Assembly: GCF_018861735.1 (NCBI RefSeq)
Contig: NZ_JAHLEB010000020.1
Location: 22,578-86,577 of the forward strand
DNA from: Clostridium lacusfryxellense
Lineage (GTDB): Bacteria; Bacillota; Clostridia; Clostridiales; Clostridiaceae
Direction of reading: 5' to 3'
DNA: 64,000 bases
Below the pieces are notes generated by a model. That model ran no database searches, was not told the DNA's origin, and was given only the letters and a program-made list of their open reading frames with translations. How positions within the stretch are numbered: the first letter of the stretch is position 1; every line of letters begins with the position of its first letter. This document shows positions 1 to 8,527 of the stretch, piece after piece. The position numbers and the translations under genes were made by a program.

Positions 1-7
1 CTCCCTT
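1..7 (-). promoter_or_regulatory. Ribosome binding site of a gene lying beyond the left edge
   Basis: Read on the minus strand, the first seven bases are AAGGGAG, a good Shine-Dalgarno sequence. It sits about 35 bases after the stop codon of the leftmost Fe-S gene. A further gene of the same operon therefore probably begins just outside the window; its identity cannot be seen. Confidence 0.5.
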
Positions 8-42
8 ATAAAACTATATTTTATGAGATTTATTGTTTATGA

Positions 43-723
43 TTACTTTGTAATATCCCTTGTGTTATATAATTCCTTTAATTCATCTATACTTTTAATC
101 ATTAATTCTTTTATCGAATCATCATACGTACCTTCTTGAATTTCTTTTACCCTTTTTGTCAAATCTTTTGTTTCAGGTGCAATGTATTTACCTGTAAGCC
201 TTCGAGCAAGCATCGCTACTTGATAATGAGTAATATTTGCAGGACACCTAGAAGCACATATTCCGCACATAACACAGTCAAATGATTCGTGAGCACATTT
301 TTCAATCTCTCCTCTTTGAGCATACGCAATATATTGCATAACATTAAGACCCTGTGGGCAACCTTTAGTACATGAGTTACAACCAATGCAACTATATATT
401 TCAGGATAAAGATTCATCATTGTATCAGCCGTTGGCGCGAGTTCATTCATTTCATAATCTCTTTTGTCTCCTGGAAAGAATGGCAATTGAGTAAGATACA
501 TGCCATCTTCTACCTTAGTTTGACATGCTAAACATACCTTTAATTCATTCTTGCCTTTAATTCTATATATTGTGGAACAAGCACCGCAAAAGCCGCCCCT
601 ACACCCACATCCTCTTACTAATTGGTATCCTGCATATTCCATGGAATCCATGATTGTAAGGCTTGAAGGTACAGAATATCTTTTATTTAATATATATATT
701 TCCACCATTTCTTTACTCGACAT
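43..723 (-). CDS. Iron-sulfur electron-transfer protein with one [2Fe-2S] and two [4Fe-4S] sites
   Basis: This 226-residue protein begins with a ferredoxin-like domain whose cysteines (39, 41, 46, 49, then 64 and 67) look like a [2Fe-2S] site. Two classical CxxCxxCxxxCP motifs follow near residues 113 and 150. The plan resembles the Fe-S subunit of succinate dehydrogenase/fumarate reductase and HdrC-like proteins. It lies 62 bases after floxA in the Hdr-Flox operon, so it is probably an extra electron-transfer partner of that complex or of a dehydrogenase encoded further left. There is no signal peptide or membrane segment, so it should be cytoplasmic. The cofactor assignment is clear; the partner is inferred. 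Confidence 0.8.
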   Translation of the reverse strand: MSSKEMVEIYILNKRYSVPSSLTIMDSMEYAGYQLVRGCGCRGGFCGACSTIYRIKGKNELKVCLACQTKVEDGMYLTQLPFFPGDKRDYEMNELAPTADTMMNLYPEIYSCIGCNSCTKGCPQGLNVMQYIAYAQRGEIEKCAHESFDCVMCGICASRCPANITHYQVAMLARRLTGKYIAPETKDLTKRVKEIQEGTYDDSIKELMIKSIDELKELYNTRDITK

Positions 724-785
724 TTTATATGCCTCCTTTATCCCAAATCTTTAATGGGATGGTTTAAACCGTTTTATTATTAGCA

Positions 786-1637
786 TTAATATTCATCGGG
801 AAGTTCATCTATTTCATCGCATCTAAATACAGGTCCATCTTTGCACACATATTTATCTCCAATGTTGCAACGTCCACATTTGCCTACGCCACATTTCATT
901 TTTAATTCAAGTGTTGTGTATACCTGATCCTTCTTAAATCCTATCTCCATAAGTGTTTGAAGCGTATATTTAATCATAATAGGTGGACCACATAGCAAAG
1001 CCACTTTATCAGTACTAAATCCAATTTCTTTAACATAAGATGGAACAAATCCTACATGTCCTTCCCATCCATCATCCTGCCTATCAACCGTCAAATGAAC
1101 ATCTGTATTAGGGCTTGATGGCCAGTTTTCAAAGATATCATTTTGAAAGACAAGGTCTCCTGGTGTTCTTGATCCATATAGAATATCTACCTTTCCATAA
1201 TTTTCTCTATTATCCATTACGTAGTTTATTACGGAACGAATAGGTGCTAGACCTATTCCGCCACCGATGAAAAGAAGGTCTTTTCCTTTTAGTTCATCCT
1301 CTACTGGAAAATTGTTTCCATAGGGTCCCCTTATTCCGATTTCACTGCCTACTTCTAAACCATGTAGATATTCTGTAACTACTCCACATCTTTTTACACT
1401 AAATTCCATGTAATCTTTTTGTGTTGGAGAAGAAGTGATTGAGAAAATAGCTTCTCCAAGTGGAGGAACTGAAATCATCGCACATTGACCTGGTTTATGT
1501 TCAAATGGTTTTCCACCACCAGGTTTTGTAACTCTAAAAGTAGTTACATCATGTGTGTCCTCCCTAATGTCAACTATTTCAACTATTTCGGGCATTAAAG
1601 GATTTACATGTTCATGTTCATTACAACTGCAACTCAT
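786..1637 (-). CDS. floxA: FloxA-like FAD/NAD(P)-binding oxidoreductase subunit
   Basis: This 283-residue flavoprotein is of the ferredoxin-NADP reductase/PyrK type. It has an N-terminal FAD-binding barrel, an NAD-binding half with the glycine motif GGGIGLAPIRS, and a C-terminal Cys cluster (CGVGKCGRCNIG, then a later Cys) like the [2Fe-2S] site of PyrK and sulfite reductase subunit B. In characterised HdrABC-FloxABCD complexes such a subunit oxidises NAD(P)H and feeds electrons to the Hdr part. The ATG at 1637 is preferred over in-frame GTGs at 1649 and 1646 because those lie within the Shine-Dalgarno GGGTGGTG. Its start is one base from the stop of the upstream gene, implying translational coupling. 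Confidence 0.85.
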   Translation of the reverse strand: MSCSCNEHEHVNPLMPEIVEIVDIREDTHDVTTFRVTKPGGGKPFEHKPGQCAMISVPPLGEAIFSITSSPTQKDYMEFSVKRCGVVTEYLHGLEVGSEIGIRGPYGNNFPVEDELKGKDLLFIGGGIGLAPIRSVINYVMDNRENYGKVDILYGSRTPGDLVFQNDIFENWPSSPNTDVHLTVDRQDDGWEGHVGFVPSYVKEIGFSTDKVALLCGPPIMIKYTLQTLMEIGFKKDQVYTTLELKMKCGVGKCGRCNIGDKYVCKDGPVFRCDEIDELPDEY

Positions 1638-1638
1638 T

Positions 1639-2673
1639 TTATTCACCACCCAACTTTTTAATTACTTTAACAATATCCAAATGAACTGGACATTTTTCTA
1701 TACATCTTCCACATCCAACGCAGGCATATACACCATTTTGTTTATTGGGATAATAAACTAGCTTATGCATGAAACGCTGCCTGAATCTTTCCTTTTGCGT
1801 TTTTCTGATATTTCCATGTGCCATAAGAGTAAAATCCGAAAACATACATGAATCCCAGCAACGGAATCTTTCTCCAGATGTATCACCTTTAAAATCAGCA
1901 ATATCATAACAATGACAAGTGGGACATACATAAGTACACGAACCACATCCTAAGCACCGCTGACTAAGTTCTCCCCAAATTTTAGAATCAAATAATTCAT
2001 TAAGTTCTCCCGTTATTTTTTTAGGATCTATATTTGCTAAAGGAAGATTTTTGACTTTCTCTTTTATAGCCTCTTGTAATGAATTTAATTCACTTTTATC
2101 CTGCTCAGTAACATCTTCTAAAATATCCTTTAATTTGTCAGTTAAGTTTTCACCTTTTTGAGTTTGTGGATCCCATAGCAAGCTATCCCCAATATCCCAT
2201 GTGTTAACATCTACGTCCTGCGAAGCTGTTTGTGGCTTAATACCAAATGAACTACAAAAGCAAGTTTCCGCAGGATTAAAACAGGCCATGGAAACGATGG
2301 TTCCTTTTTGCCGCCTTTGCTCGTATAAAGCATCTACAGGATCACTAAGGAATACATTATCAAGTAACTTAAAGCTTCTTGCATCACAAGACCTTACACC
2401 AAATAATACGTAATCCTCTTTTTTTCCTCCTACATTATCTAATTCAAGTTTTTTGCCATCTCTTTTAAACTTTAAGTAGGTTTCACTTTGGGGGAAAATA
2501 AAACTTTTTGGTGATATATTAGTTTTAAGTTTTTCTACATTTACCGTATCTCCTTGTTTCCACATATCAAAGTTTACTTTTCCATCTACTTCAATAGGTA
2601 AAAATAGTTCATAGGATTTATCAATCATACTAAAAAGTTGTGAAAACTTATTCTTAAAGATTTTCTTCATCAT
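1639..2673 (-). CDS. floxB: FloxB/AsrA-like 4Fe-4S dicluster electron-transfer subunit
   Basis: This 344-residue protein resembles the A subunit of anaerobic sulfite reductase and sulfhydrogenase beta subunits. An N-terminal half is followed by two ferredoxin motifs near the C-terminus (CLGCGSCTYVCPTCHC and CVGCGRCIEKCP). It shares a short overlap with the preceding floxC and nearly abuts floxA, so all are co-translated. In the Flox module it should relay electrons between the flavin subunit and HdrA. The FloxB name rests on gene context and on similarity to AsrA; another Fe-S relay in the same complex would look alike. Confidence 0.75.
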   Translation of the reverse strand: MMKKIFKNKFSQLFSMIDKSYELFLPIEVDGKVNFDMWKQGDTVNVEKLKTNISPKSFIFPQSETYLKFKRDGKKLELDNVGGKKEDYVLFGVRSCDARSFKLLDNVFLSDPVDALYEQRRQKGTIVSMACFNPAETCFCSSFGIKPQTASQDVDVNTWDIGDSLLWDPQTQKGENLTDKLKDILEDVTEQDKSELNSLQEAIKEKVKNLPLANIDPKKITGELNELFDSKIWGELSQRCLGCGSCTYVCPTCHCYDIADFKGDTSGERFRCWDSCMFSDFTLMAHGNIRKTQKERFRQRFMHKLVYYPNKQNGVYACVGCGRCIEKCPVHLDIVKVIKKLGGE

Positions 2674-3653
2674 TTTTTCCCACCTCCATGCGATGTAAAT
2701 GAATCACTATCATCCAGTTTAAACATTCCTATTGGAGCTTGTTTAGCTGGATCTACCCCCGCATCATATTCACCGTAAAGTTCATTTATATCTTTCATGA
2801 TTTTACTATTTAATAGGTGAAGTGGAATATTTGCTGGACATACTCTGCTACATTCTCCACAGCCCACACAACGACCACCAACGTGATAAGCCCTAATTAT
2901 ATGATAAAACTGCTCTTCACTTTCTACTTTTGCTTTACCTGATACATCTGCCTTATCGTTGTCAAAAATACATTTTACGCAACTACATGCAGGACATATA
3001 TTGCGACAAGCATTACATCTTATGCATTTTGAAAATTGAGTTGCCCAAAAGTCAGATCGTTCTTCATTAGTTAGAGCTTCAAGTTTTTCCACATCTTTAA
3101 ATCGTTCTAGTGGATCTACTTCTCTTGTTACCGCATCTGACATCAACTTGTCATATACTACAGGATTAGGTCGTCTACATGTAATACATTTATCATATTC
3201 AAATTCCTTTGAGGCAACCTTCTTTTCGCCATCATTTTTTACAAATATAATTTCATCCCCAGATCTTTTAACACTTAAAAGTCCTCTATTTAATCCTTCT
3301 TTTTTTACTTTCTCTGGGTCTATCATGCCGGGGCAGCTTATTCCATAGACAACAACCTTGTCTCTATCTATTCTGTTATCATTTATCAGTTGGTTGAACC
3401 CAAGGGAATCGCATCCTTTTAGAAATATACCTACTTTTTTATTATCTTTTAATTCCTTAAGCAAATATTTACTTAAGTTATTTACGCAGAAGTTGTCCCA
3501 TATTAAAGAATCTACTTTATCAACATCTGTAATAAATACGGGATAAGAATCATCAAAGGTATCTCCCTTTTCCCATCCTATAATTTTTTCTGCTTCCCCA
3601 TTTTCTAGGGCAAGTTTTGCGGTCTCTCTTATTTTTTGTGTTATCTTATCCAT
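2670..3653 (-). CDS. floxC: FloxC-like 4Fe-4S electron-transfer subunit
   Basis: This is a 327-residue iron-sulfur protein. The N-terminal part has a possible nucleotide- or flavin-binding region and an isolated CxxC (CITC). Two ferredoxin motifs follow (CIRCNACRNICPACSC and CVGCGECSRVCPANIP). It overlaps floxB by 4 bases and floxD by 13 bases. The charged, glycine-rich tail is unusual but outside the conserved part. Its role as a Flox relay subunit is inferred from its place between an MvhD-like protein and an AsrA-like protein. Confidence 0.7.
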   Translation of the reverse strand: MDKITQKIRETAKLALENGEAEKIIGWEKGDTFDDSYPVFITDVDKVDSLIWDNFCVNNLSKYLLKELKDNKKVGIFLKGCDSLGFNQLINDNRIDRDKVVVYGISCPGMIDPEKVKKEGLNRGLLSVKRSGDEIIFVKNDGEKKVASKEFEYDKCITCRRPNPVVYDKLMSDAVTREVDPLERFKDVEKLEALTNEERSDFWATQFSKCIRCNACRNICPACSCVKCIFDNDKADVSGKAKVESEEQFYHIIRAYHVGGRCVGCGECSRVCPANIPLHLLNSKIMKDINELYGEYDAGVDPAKQAPIGMFKLDDSDSFTSHGGGKK

Positions 3654-4105
3654 CTTTCATCCCTCAACTTTCTATTTGGGCCAAGTTTATGAATTTTCTC
3701 TAATACATCATTCATAACGCTAGAAAACTTTTGTCCCTCTGCTGCTGAAATCCAATCCACTCTAAAACGTTCTTTTTCTATTCCCATAAATACAAGCAAA
3801 TTTGTCAAAATAGAAAAACGACGTCTTGTATGATAGTTTCCACTTGTATAATGACAGTCACCTGGATGACAACCGGCAATTACTACGCCGTCAGCACCAT
3901 GTTGAAATGCACGAAGTATAAAGTTTTCACTTACTCTACATGAGCATGGAACCCTAATAATTTTAACATTGGCAGGATAGGCTAATCTGCTTGTCCCCGC
4001 CAAATCTGCTCCTGCATAACTACACCAGTTACAACAAAATGCTACAATTAAGGGTTCAAATTTATTTTTATCTATGCCCTCGATCTTTTCGGCTTCTATC
4101 GACAT
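3641..4105 (-). CDS. floxD: MvhD/FlpD-like [2Fe-2S] linker to HdrA (FloxD-like)
   Basis: This 154-residue protein matches the MvhD family (delta subunit of methyl-viologen hydrogenase, FlpD). It has the N-terminal FCCNWCSYAGAD cysteines, then PCSCR, then a histidine/cysteine segment GCHPGDCHY. In methanogens this subunit docks the electron-donating enzyme onto HdrA through a [2Fe-2S] centre. Here the donor would be the NAD(P)H-oxidising Flox module. The coding sequence overlaps the end of hdrA by 10 bases, strong evidence for coupled expression. Confidence 0.9.
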   Translation of the reverse strand: MSIEAEKIEGIDKNKFEPLIVAFCCNWCSYAGADLAGTSRLAYPANVKIIRVPCSCRVSENFILRAFQHGADGVVIAGCHPGDCHYTSGNYHTRRRFSILTNLLVFMGIEKERFRVDWISAAEGQKFSSVMNDVLEKIHKLGPNRKLRDERWIR

Positions 4106-6081
4106 ATTGCATCCACCTCCGCTAAAATCTGCTTATTTGTAAATCCTTTAAGATCAATGGCACCAGGACGACAAGCTACTGTACATCCACCACAGCCTTG
4201 ACAAAGTGCTTCATTTACTTTTGCAACTATTTTAGTACTTATTTGTCCATTCTCTTTAACTTCAATTGTATTTGATGAAATTGCATCATATGGACATATT
4301 TTAGTACACGCAAGGCATCCACTACAAATTGATTCATCTACTTCTGAAACACAAGGATTGTTAACTAATTTATCCTTACTTAATACTCCAATTACCTTTG
4401 CTGCTGCAGCACTTGCTTGAGCCACTGTTTCCGGTATATCCTTTGGACCTTGGCATGCTCCTGCTAGGAATATCCCTGCAGAATGGGTTTCAACAGGACG
4501 AAGTTTCGGATGAGCCTCTGTAAAGAAATTATTAGTATCTGTACTTATACCTAATATTCTTTTAATTGTAGTTGCATCGTCCTTAGCCTTAGTTGCCGCT
4601 GCTAGTACTACCATATCTGCATCAATTTGAACTGTCTCTCCAGTCGAAGCATCAATAGCATTAACTTGAAGATTCTCTCCATTAGGAAAAATTTTACCAA
4701 CCATACCTTTAATATAATGAACTCCATATTCTTCAACAGCTCTTCTCTGGAATTCTTCAAAGTTTTTACCTGGTGTACGAATATCAATATAAAAAACATA
4801 GGCCTGCATATCCGGATAATGGTCCTTGAGTAACATTGCATGTTTTGCTGTATACATACAACAAATTTTTGAACAATAAGGTTTACCCCTTAATGACTTG
4901 TCCCTTGATCCCACACATTGTATAAAAACTACTTTCTTAGGCACTCTTTGATCTGACGGACACAATAAATGGCCGGCTGTTGGACCTGCTGCGTTTGTTA
5001 ATCTCTCGAATTCAAGAGATGTTATTACGTCAGGGTGTTGCCCATACTGGTATTCTCCAAATTTATCTAAACTTATAAGATCATAACCTGTGGATACCAC
5101 TATAGCACCATATTGTTTTGTTATTTTAGTATCAACCTGCGAAAAATCAACGGCGCCCGCTGTACATACTTTTTCACATATACCACATTTCCCTGTTTTA
5201 AACTTGATACAATGTTCTCTATCTATAACTGGTACATTTGGCACCGCCTGAGCGAAAGGCATATAAATAGCCCCTCTGTTTCTTAATCCTTCATTAAACT
5301 CACTTTTAGCTTTTTTAGAAGGGCATTTTTCAGTACAAACGCCACAACCAGTACACTTGTCCATATTTATACTTCGTGCTTTTTGGTTAATGGTTGCTTC
5401 AAAGTTTCCCACATATCCTTTAACTGAATCTAGCTCACTATATGTATATAACGTTATATTTTCATGAGAGGCGGCATCTACCATTTTTGGTGTCAAAATA
5501 CAGGCAGAACAATCTAGTGTCGGGAATGTTTTATCTAGTTGAGACATTTTCCCACCAATACTTGGCGACTTCTCAATGATATCAACTTGATAACCAGCTT
5601 CAGCAATATCAAGAGCTGTTTGGATTCCAGCTATTCCTCCACCAATAACAAGCGCCCTTTTCGTTACATCTATTTGACCAGGTGTAAGTTCACTATTTAA
5701 TGTTGCTTTAGCCACTGCAGCCCTAACAAGAGCTATGGCCTTTGGTGTCCCAATCTCTTTTTCCTTATGAATCCAAGAACAGTGTTCTCGAATATTTGCA
5801 ACTTCTAACAAATATGGATTTAAGCCCGCTGCCTTTGCCGCTTTTCTAAATGTTGCCTCATGCATTCTAGGAGAGCATGACGCTACCACAACTCGATCTA
5901 ATTTTTGCTCTTTTATCGCATTCTTAATCAAATTCTGACCTACTTCGGAACACATATATTGATAGTCTTTAGCATATACAACTCCTGGCATTTTTTCAGC
6001 TTCTTCTATGACTTTATCAATATCTACGGTAGCCGCTATATTGCTTCCACACCAACAAACAAAAACTCCAATTTTCTGCAA
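4096..6081 (-). CDS. hdrA: HdrA-like electron-bifurcating flavoprotein
   Basis: At 661 residues this has the length and layout of HdrA: an N-terminal Cys-rich segment, an FAD-binding fold with GGGIAGIQTALDIAEAG near residue 147, and several ferredoxin-type motifs (CTGCGVCTEKCP, CGICEKVC, CSGCLACTKICP, CQGCGGCTVACRPGAI). HdrA carries the bifurcating flavin, which splits electron pairs between ferredoxin and HdrB. Translation appears to start at a TTG preceded by GGAGG. With no hydrogenase subunits nearby, NAD(P)H entering through Flox is the likely electron source; the disulfide-type acceptor is unknown in a non-methanogen. Confidence 0.92.
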   Translation of the reverse strand: MQKIGVFVCWCGSNIAATVDIDKVIEEAEKMPGVVYAKDYQYMCSEVGQNLIKNAIKEQKLDRVVVASCSPRMHEATFRKAAKAAGLNPYLLEVANIREHCSWIHKEKEIGTPKAIALVRAAVAKATLNSELTPGQIDVTKRALVIGGGIAGIQTALDIAEAGYQVDIIEKSPSIGGKMSQLDKTFPTLDCSACILTPKMVDAASHENITLYTYSELDSVKGYVGNFEATINQKARSINMDKCTGCGVCTEKCPSKKAKSEFNEGLRNRGAIYMPFAQAVPNVPVIDREHCIKFKTGKCGICEKVCTAGAVDFSQVDTKITKQYGAIVVSTGYDLISLDKFGEYQYGQHPDVITSLEFERLTNAAGPTAGHLLCPSDQRVPKKVVFIQCVGSRDKSLRGKPYCSKICCMYTAKHAMLLKDHYPDMQAYVFYIDIRTPGKNFEEFQRRAVEEYGVHYIKGMVGKIFPNGENLQVNAIDASTGETVQIDADMVVLAAATKAKDDATTIKRILGISTDTNNFFTEAHPKLRPVETHSAGIFLAGACQGPKDIPETVAQASAAAAKVIGVLSKDKLVNNPCVSEVDESICSGCLACTKICPYDAISSNTIEVKENGQISTKIVAKVNEALCQGCGGCTVACRPGAIDLKGFTNKQILAEVDAICR

Positions 6082-6125
6082 TTTGATTCCTCCTTTAAAA
6101 ATGACGGATCATTTTTTTGTTATAA

Positions 6126-6536
6126 TTATTTATTATATTTTCTAAACGCACTTACAATCGCCTGTTGTGGCATTTTATCATCTATTTTTCCAAAGACATC
6201 TTCAGCTTTTATTCTATTTTCTCCTGAACGCCTAATAATGATAAGCCTAACCGCCTCTAAAACGTTTGCAATATCTATATCCCTAGGACAACGCTCTGAG
6301 CATGTAAAACATGAAGCACAAGACCAAATAGTTTTACTCTCTATAACCTTGTCTAGTTCTCCTGTCTGAAGTAATCTTATAACCTGATGAGGTAGAATAT
6401 CCATACCTTCACTTGCAGGACAGCTTGCTGAACATTTACCACACTGGATGCAATCTTGCAATCTCTGTCCACTAATTTGAGAAATTTGATTTAATTCTTT
6501 TAATTTTTTGTCAGAATATATTTTTACTCTTTTCAT
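6126..6536 (-). CDS. hdrC: HdrC-like 4Fe-4S subunit
   Basis: This 136-residue protein has two [4Fe-4S] motifs, CIQCGKCSASCP near residue 35 and CASCFTCSERCP near residue 75, the standard HdrC arrangement. HdrC passes electrons from HdrA to the catalytic HdrB. It starts at an ATG after AGGAGGGG, lies 19 bases after hdrB and 44 bases before hdrA, and belongs to the same transcript. Confidence 0.9.
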   Translation of the reverse strand: MKRVKIYSDKKLKELNQISQISGQRLQDCIQCGKCSASCPASEGMDILPHQVIRLLQTGELDKVIESKTIWSCASCFTCSERCPRDIDIANVLEAVRLIIIRRSGENRIKAEDVFGKIDDKMPQQAIVSAFRKYNK

Positions 6537-6555
6537 TGCACTATCCCCTCCTATC

Positions 6556-7344
6556 TTATTTGACCCCTAAAGCCTCTGCTAAGAGCTCTGTGAAATAACT
6601 GATAGATAGTTTATTTTTCGCGCCATCATTTGCAATTTCCAGATTATATTTACATAGTGGGCATGCAGTAACAACTTCGCTAACATCATTTTTCAAAGCT
6701 GATTCAATTATAGTATTTGACATGTTATTTACAAGTTCCTTTTTATCTAAACAAAGGTACCCTCCACAACACTCTGTTCTATATGGATATATTACAGGAG
6801 TTGCACCAATGGCTTTTATAAAATCTTCTATAATAGAAGGATTTTCTGGATCATCAAAGTTCATCGTGCTACTAGGTCGAAGGAGCAGACATCCATAATA
6901 TGCGCCTATTTTTCGATTTGTAAGAGGATTTGTTACCTTTTTAGCTAATTCATCAAAGCCTATTTCATCCCTGAGCACTTCAAGATAATGAAGGACTTCT
7001 GTCTCTCCCTCGTATTCTTTTGTTAGCTCCAAATAATTGTTAACTTTTGTTCTTATGTCATTTTTAGTCTTCATATCATGATTTACTCTTTTAATTACAT
7101 GATGGCATGCTGAGCATAAGGTGACTAGTTTTTCGCCTTTGTCCCTTGCTGCTGTAAGGCTCCGTACAGCTGACAATTTAGTAGCTATTTCATCAGTGGC
7201 CATGGGATATACAGCACCACAACATTGCCACTCTTTTTGTTCTTCGAGCTCAAACCCCAAGACTTTTGCAGAATCTAGTGCAAATTTTTCTAATTCCTGA
7301 GCTTTAGTCTTTAATGTACAACCTGGATAATAACTATACTTCAT
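6556..7344 (-). CDS. hdrB: HdrB-like disulfide reductase subunit with two CCG domains
   Basis: This 262-residue protein opens with YYPGCTLK and contains two CCG repeats. The first includes WQCCGAVYP and CSACHH; the second includes TECCGGYL and CPLCK. In methanogenic HdrB these cysteines bind the non-cubane clusters that cleave CoM-S-S-CoB. Bacterial homologues in Hdr-Flox systems are thought to reduce another disulfide, for example one on a DsrC-like protein, but no candidate substrate is encoded here. It is the first gene of the leftward operon, divergent from the LysR regulator. Confidence 0.9.
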   Translation of the reverse strand: MKYSYYPGCTLKTKAQELEKFALDSAKVLGFELEEQKEWQCCGAVYPMATDEIATKLSAVRSLTAARDKGEKLVTLCSACHHVIKRVNHDMKTKNDIRTKVNNYLELTKEYEGETEVLHYLEVLRDEIGFDELAKKVTNPLTNRKIGAYYGCLLLRPSSTMNFDDPENPSIIEDFIKAIGATPVIYPYRTECCGGYLCLDKKELVNNMSNTIIESALKNDVSEVVTACPLCKYNLEIANDGAKNKLSISYFTELLAEALGVK

Positions 7345-7559
7345 ATTTATTCATCTAGACTTTTTAGCAAACAAGTCTAGATTTACACCTCCCTTCAATT
7401 CTATTAATTTTTCAACACTAATTAGCAAAAAAATATTATTTTAAAATGGTAAAGTTTCTCTTAACTCCTTGTTAAAACTATAACACATGTTTATGCAGTT
7501 TAAAAATACAGATAAACTATGATATAATAGTTTAAACTTAGAAATTAGGAGGATATGTT
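7345..7559. promoter_or_regulatory. Divergent promoter region between hdrB and the LysR regulator
   Basis: Two nested inverted repeats lie just upstream of the LysR gene. One is AAACTAT (7514-7520) with ATAGTTT (7527-7533), which surrounds TATAAT, a likely -10 box. The other is AGTTTA (7497-7502) with TAAACT (7513-7518). Interrupted palindromes of this kind fit LysR-type autoregulation and control of the divergent hdr operon. Their use as operators is inferred. Confidence 0.5.
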
Positions 7560-8447
7560 ATGGAATTAAGACAGTTGCAGTATTTTCAAACAGTTTGTCA
7601 ATTAAATAGTATTACGCAAGCTGCCAAAAAACTATACGTAACTCAACCTTCTATTACCAATTCAATCAAGAATCTAGAAAAAGAGCTATCAATTGTACTA
7701 TTTGACCGCTCTAAAAAACAGCTTTACCCCACAGTTGAAGGAAAGGTTTTTTTAAAGAGGGTAGATGAGATTTTAAAACAAGTAGACAATGCCACTTCCG
7801 AAATGAAAGATTACCAAGATCTTAAAAAGGGTATACTTACAATAGGCATCCCTCCAATGATTGGTACCTTTATATTTCCTATAGTATTTATTAAGTTCAA
7901 ACAATTATACCCAAATATCAAACTCAATATTATAGAAAATGGATCTATTGAAACAAGACAAATGATAGAAAAAGGAGACCTAGATTTAGGTCTTATTATT
8001 GTTGATTCCAATAGTACGTTATTAGCTTCTTTACCTATTTTAGATAGCGAGCTTTTAGTTTGCTTAAAAAAAGAACACCCTTTAAGAAAAAAAACAACAA
8101 TTACATTTGAAGATATTAAAAACGAACCTATTATCCTACTAAAAGAAGGCTTCTACATAAGACAGAAGATATTAGAATCTTTTGACGAAAACAATATTCA
8201 GCCTAATATTATTTTATCGTCCAATCACTTAGAAACTGTAAAGGGACTTATTACCAATGGAGTTGGTATATCTTTTTTACTAAAGGAAATTGTTGAAGAT
8301 AATGATAAGATAACAAAAATTCCATTAAGCACTGCTATCCCTATAAAGATTGCTCTAGTTTGGAGAAAAAATAGGTATCTATCCAATGCATCAAAAGCAT
8401 TTGTAGATTTTTTAATGGAGAATCCCATAACCACTCCTGAGAGTTAA
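7560..8447 (+). CDS. LysR-family transcriptional regulator
   Basis: This 295-residue protein has the LysR N-terminal helix-turn-helix (residues about 1-60: MELRQLQYFQTV, then SITQAAKKLYVTQPSIT) followed by a periplasmic-binding-like effector domain. It is preceded by AGGAGG. LysR genes commonly regulate the operon they diverge from, so the likely target is hdrBCA-flox. The effector cannot be deduced. The nested palindromes in its own promoter suggest autoregulation. Confidence 0.9.
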   Translation: MELRQLQYFQTVCQLNSITQAAKKLYVTQPSITNSIKNLEKELSIVLFDRSKKQLYPTVEGKVFLKRVDEILKQVDNATSEMKDYQDLKKGILTIGIPPMIGTFIFPIVFIKFKQLYPNIKLNIIENGSIETRQMIEKGDLDLGLIIVDSNSTLLASLPILDSELLVCLKKEHPLRKKTTITFEDIKNEPIILLKEGFYIRQKILESFDENNIQPNIILSSNHLETVKGLITNGVGISFLLKEIVEDNDKITKIPLSTAIPIKIALVWRKNRYLSNASKAFVDFLMENPITTPES

Positions 8448-8467
8448 ACTTTTTTAATTTTCAAAAA

Positions 8468-8518
8468 GAAAGAACCAACTCACTCTACAAAATACTTTTT
8501 ATAGTGAGTCGGCTCCTT
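8468..8518 (-). terminator. Intrinsic terminator for the WG-repeat gene
   Basis: On the minus strand GGAGCCGACTCACTAT pairs, with a few G-U pairs, with a segment ending AGTGAGTTGGTTC. A T-rich run (TTTCTTTTTG) follows. It begins about 10 bases after the stop codon at 8528 and may also end the LysR transcript from the other side. Confidence 0.7.
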
Positions 8519-8527
8519 ATTAAAACT

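Noticed and set aside
5905..6369. A 154-codon plus-strand frame across the hdrA-hdrC junction
   Set aside because: It is antisense to two genes with intact Fe-S motifs, has no ribosome site and no recognisable domain.
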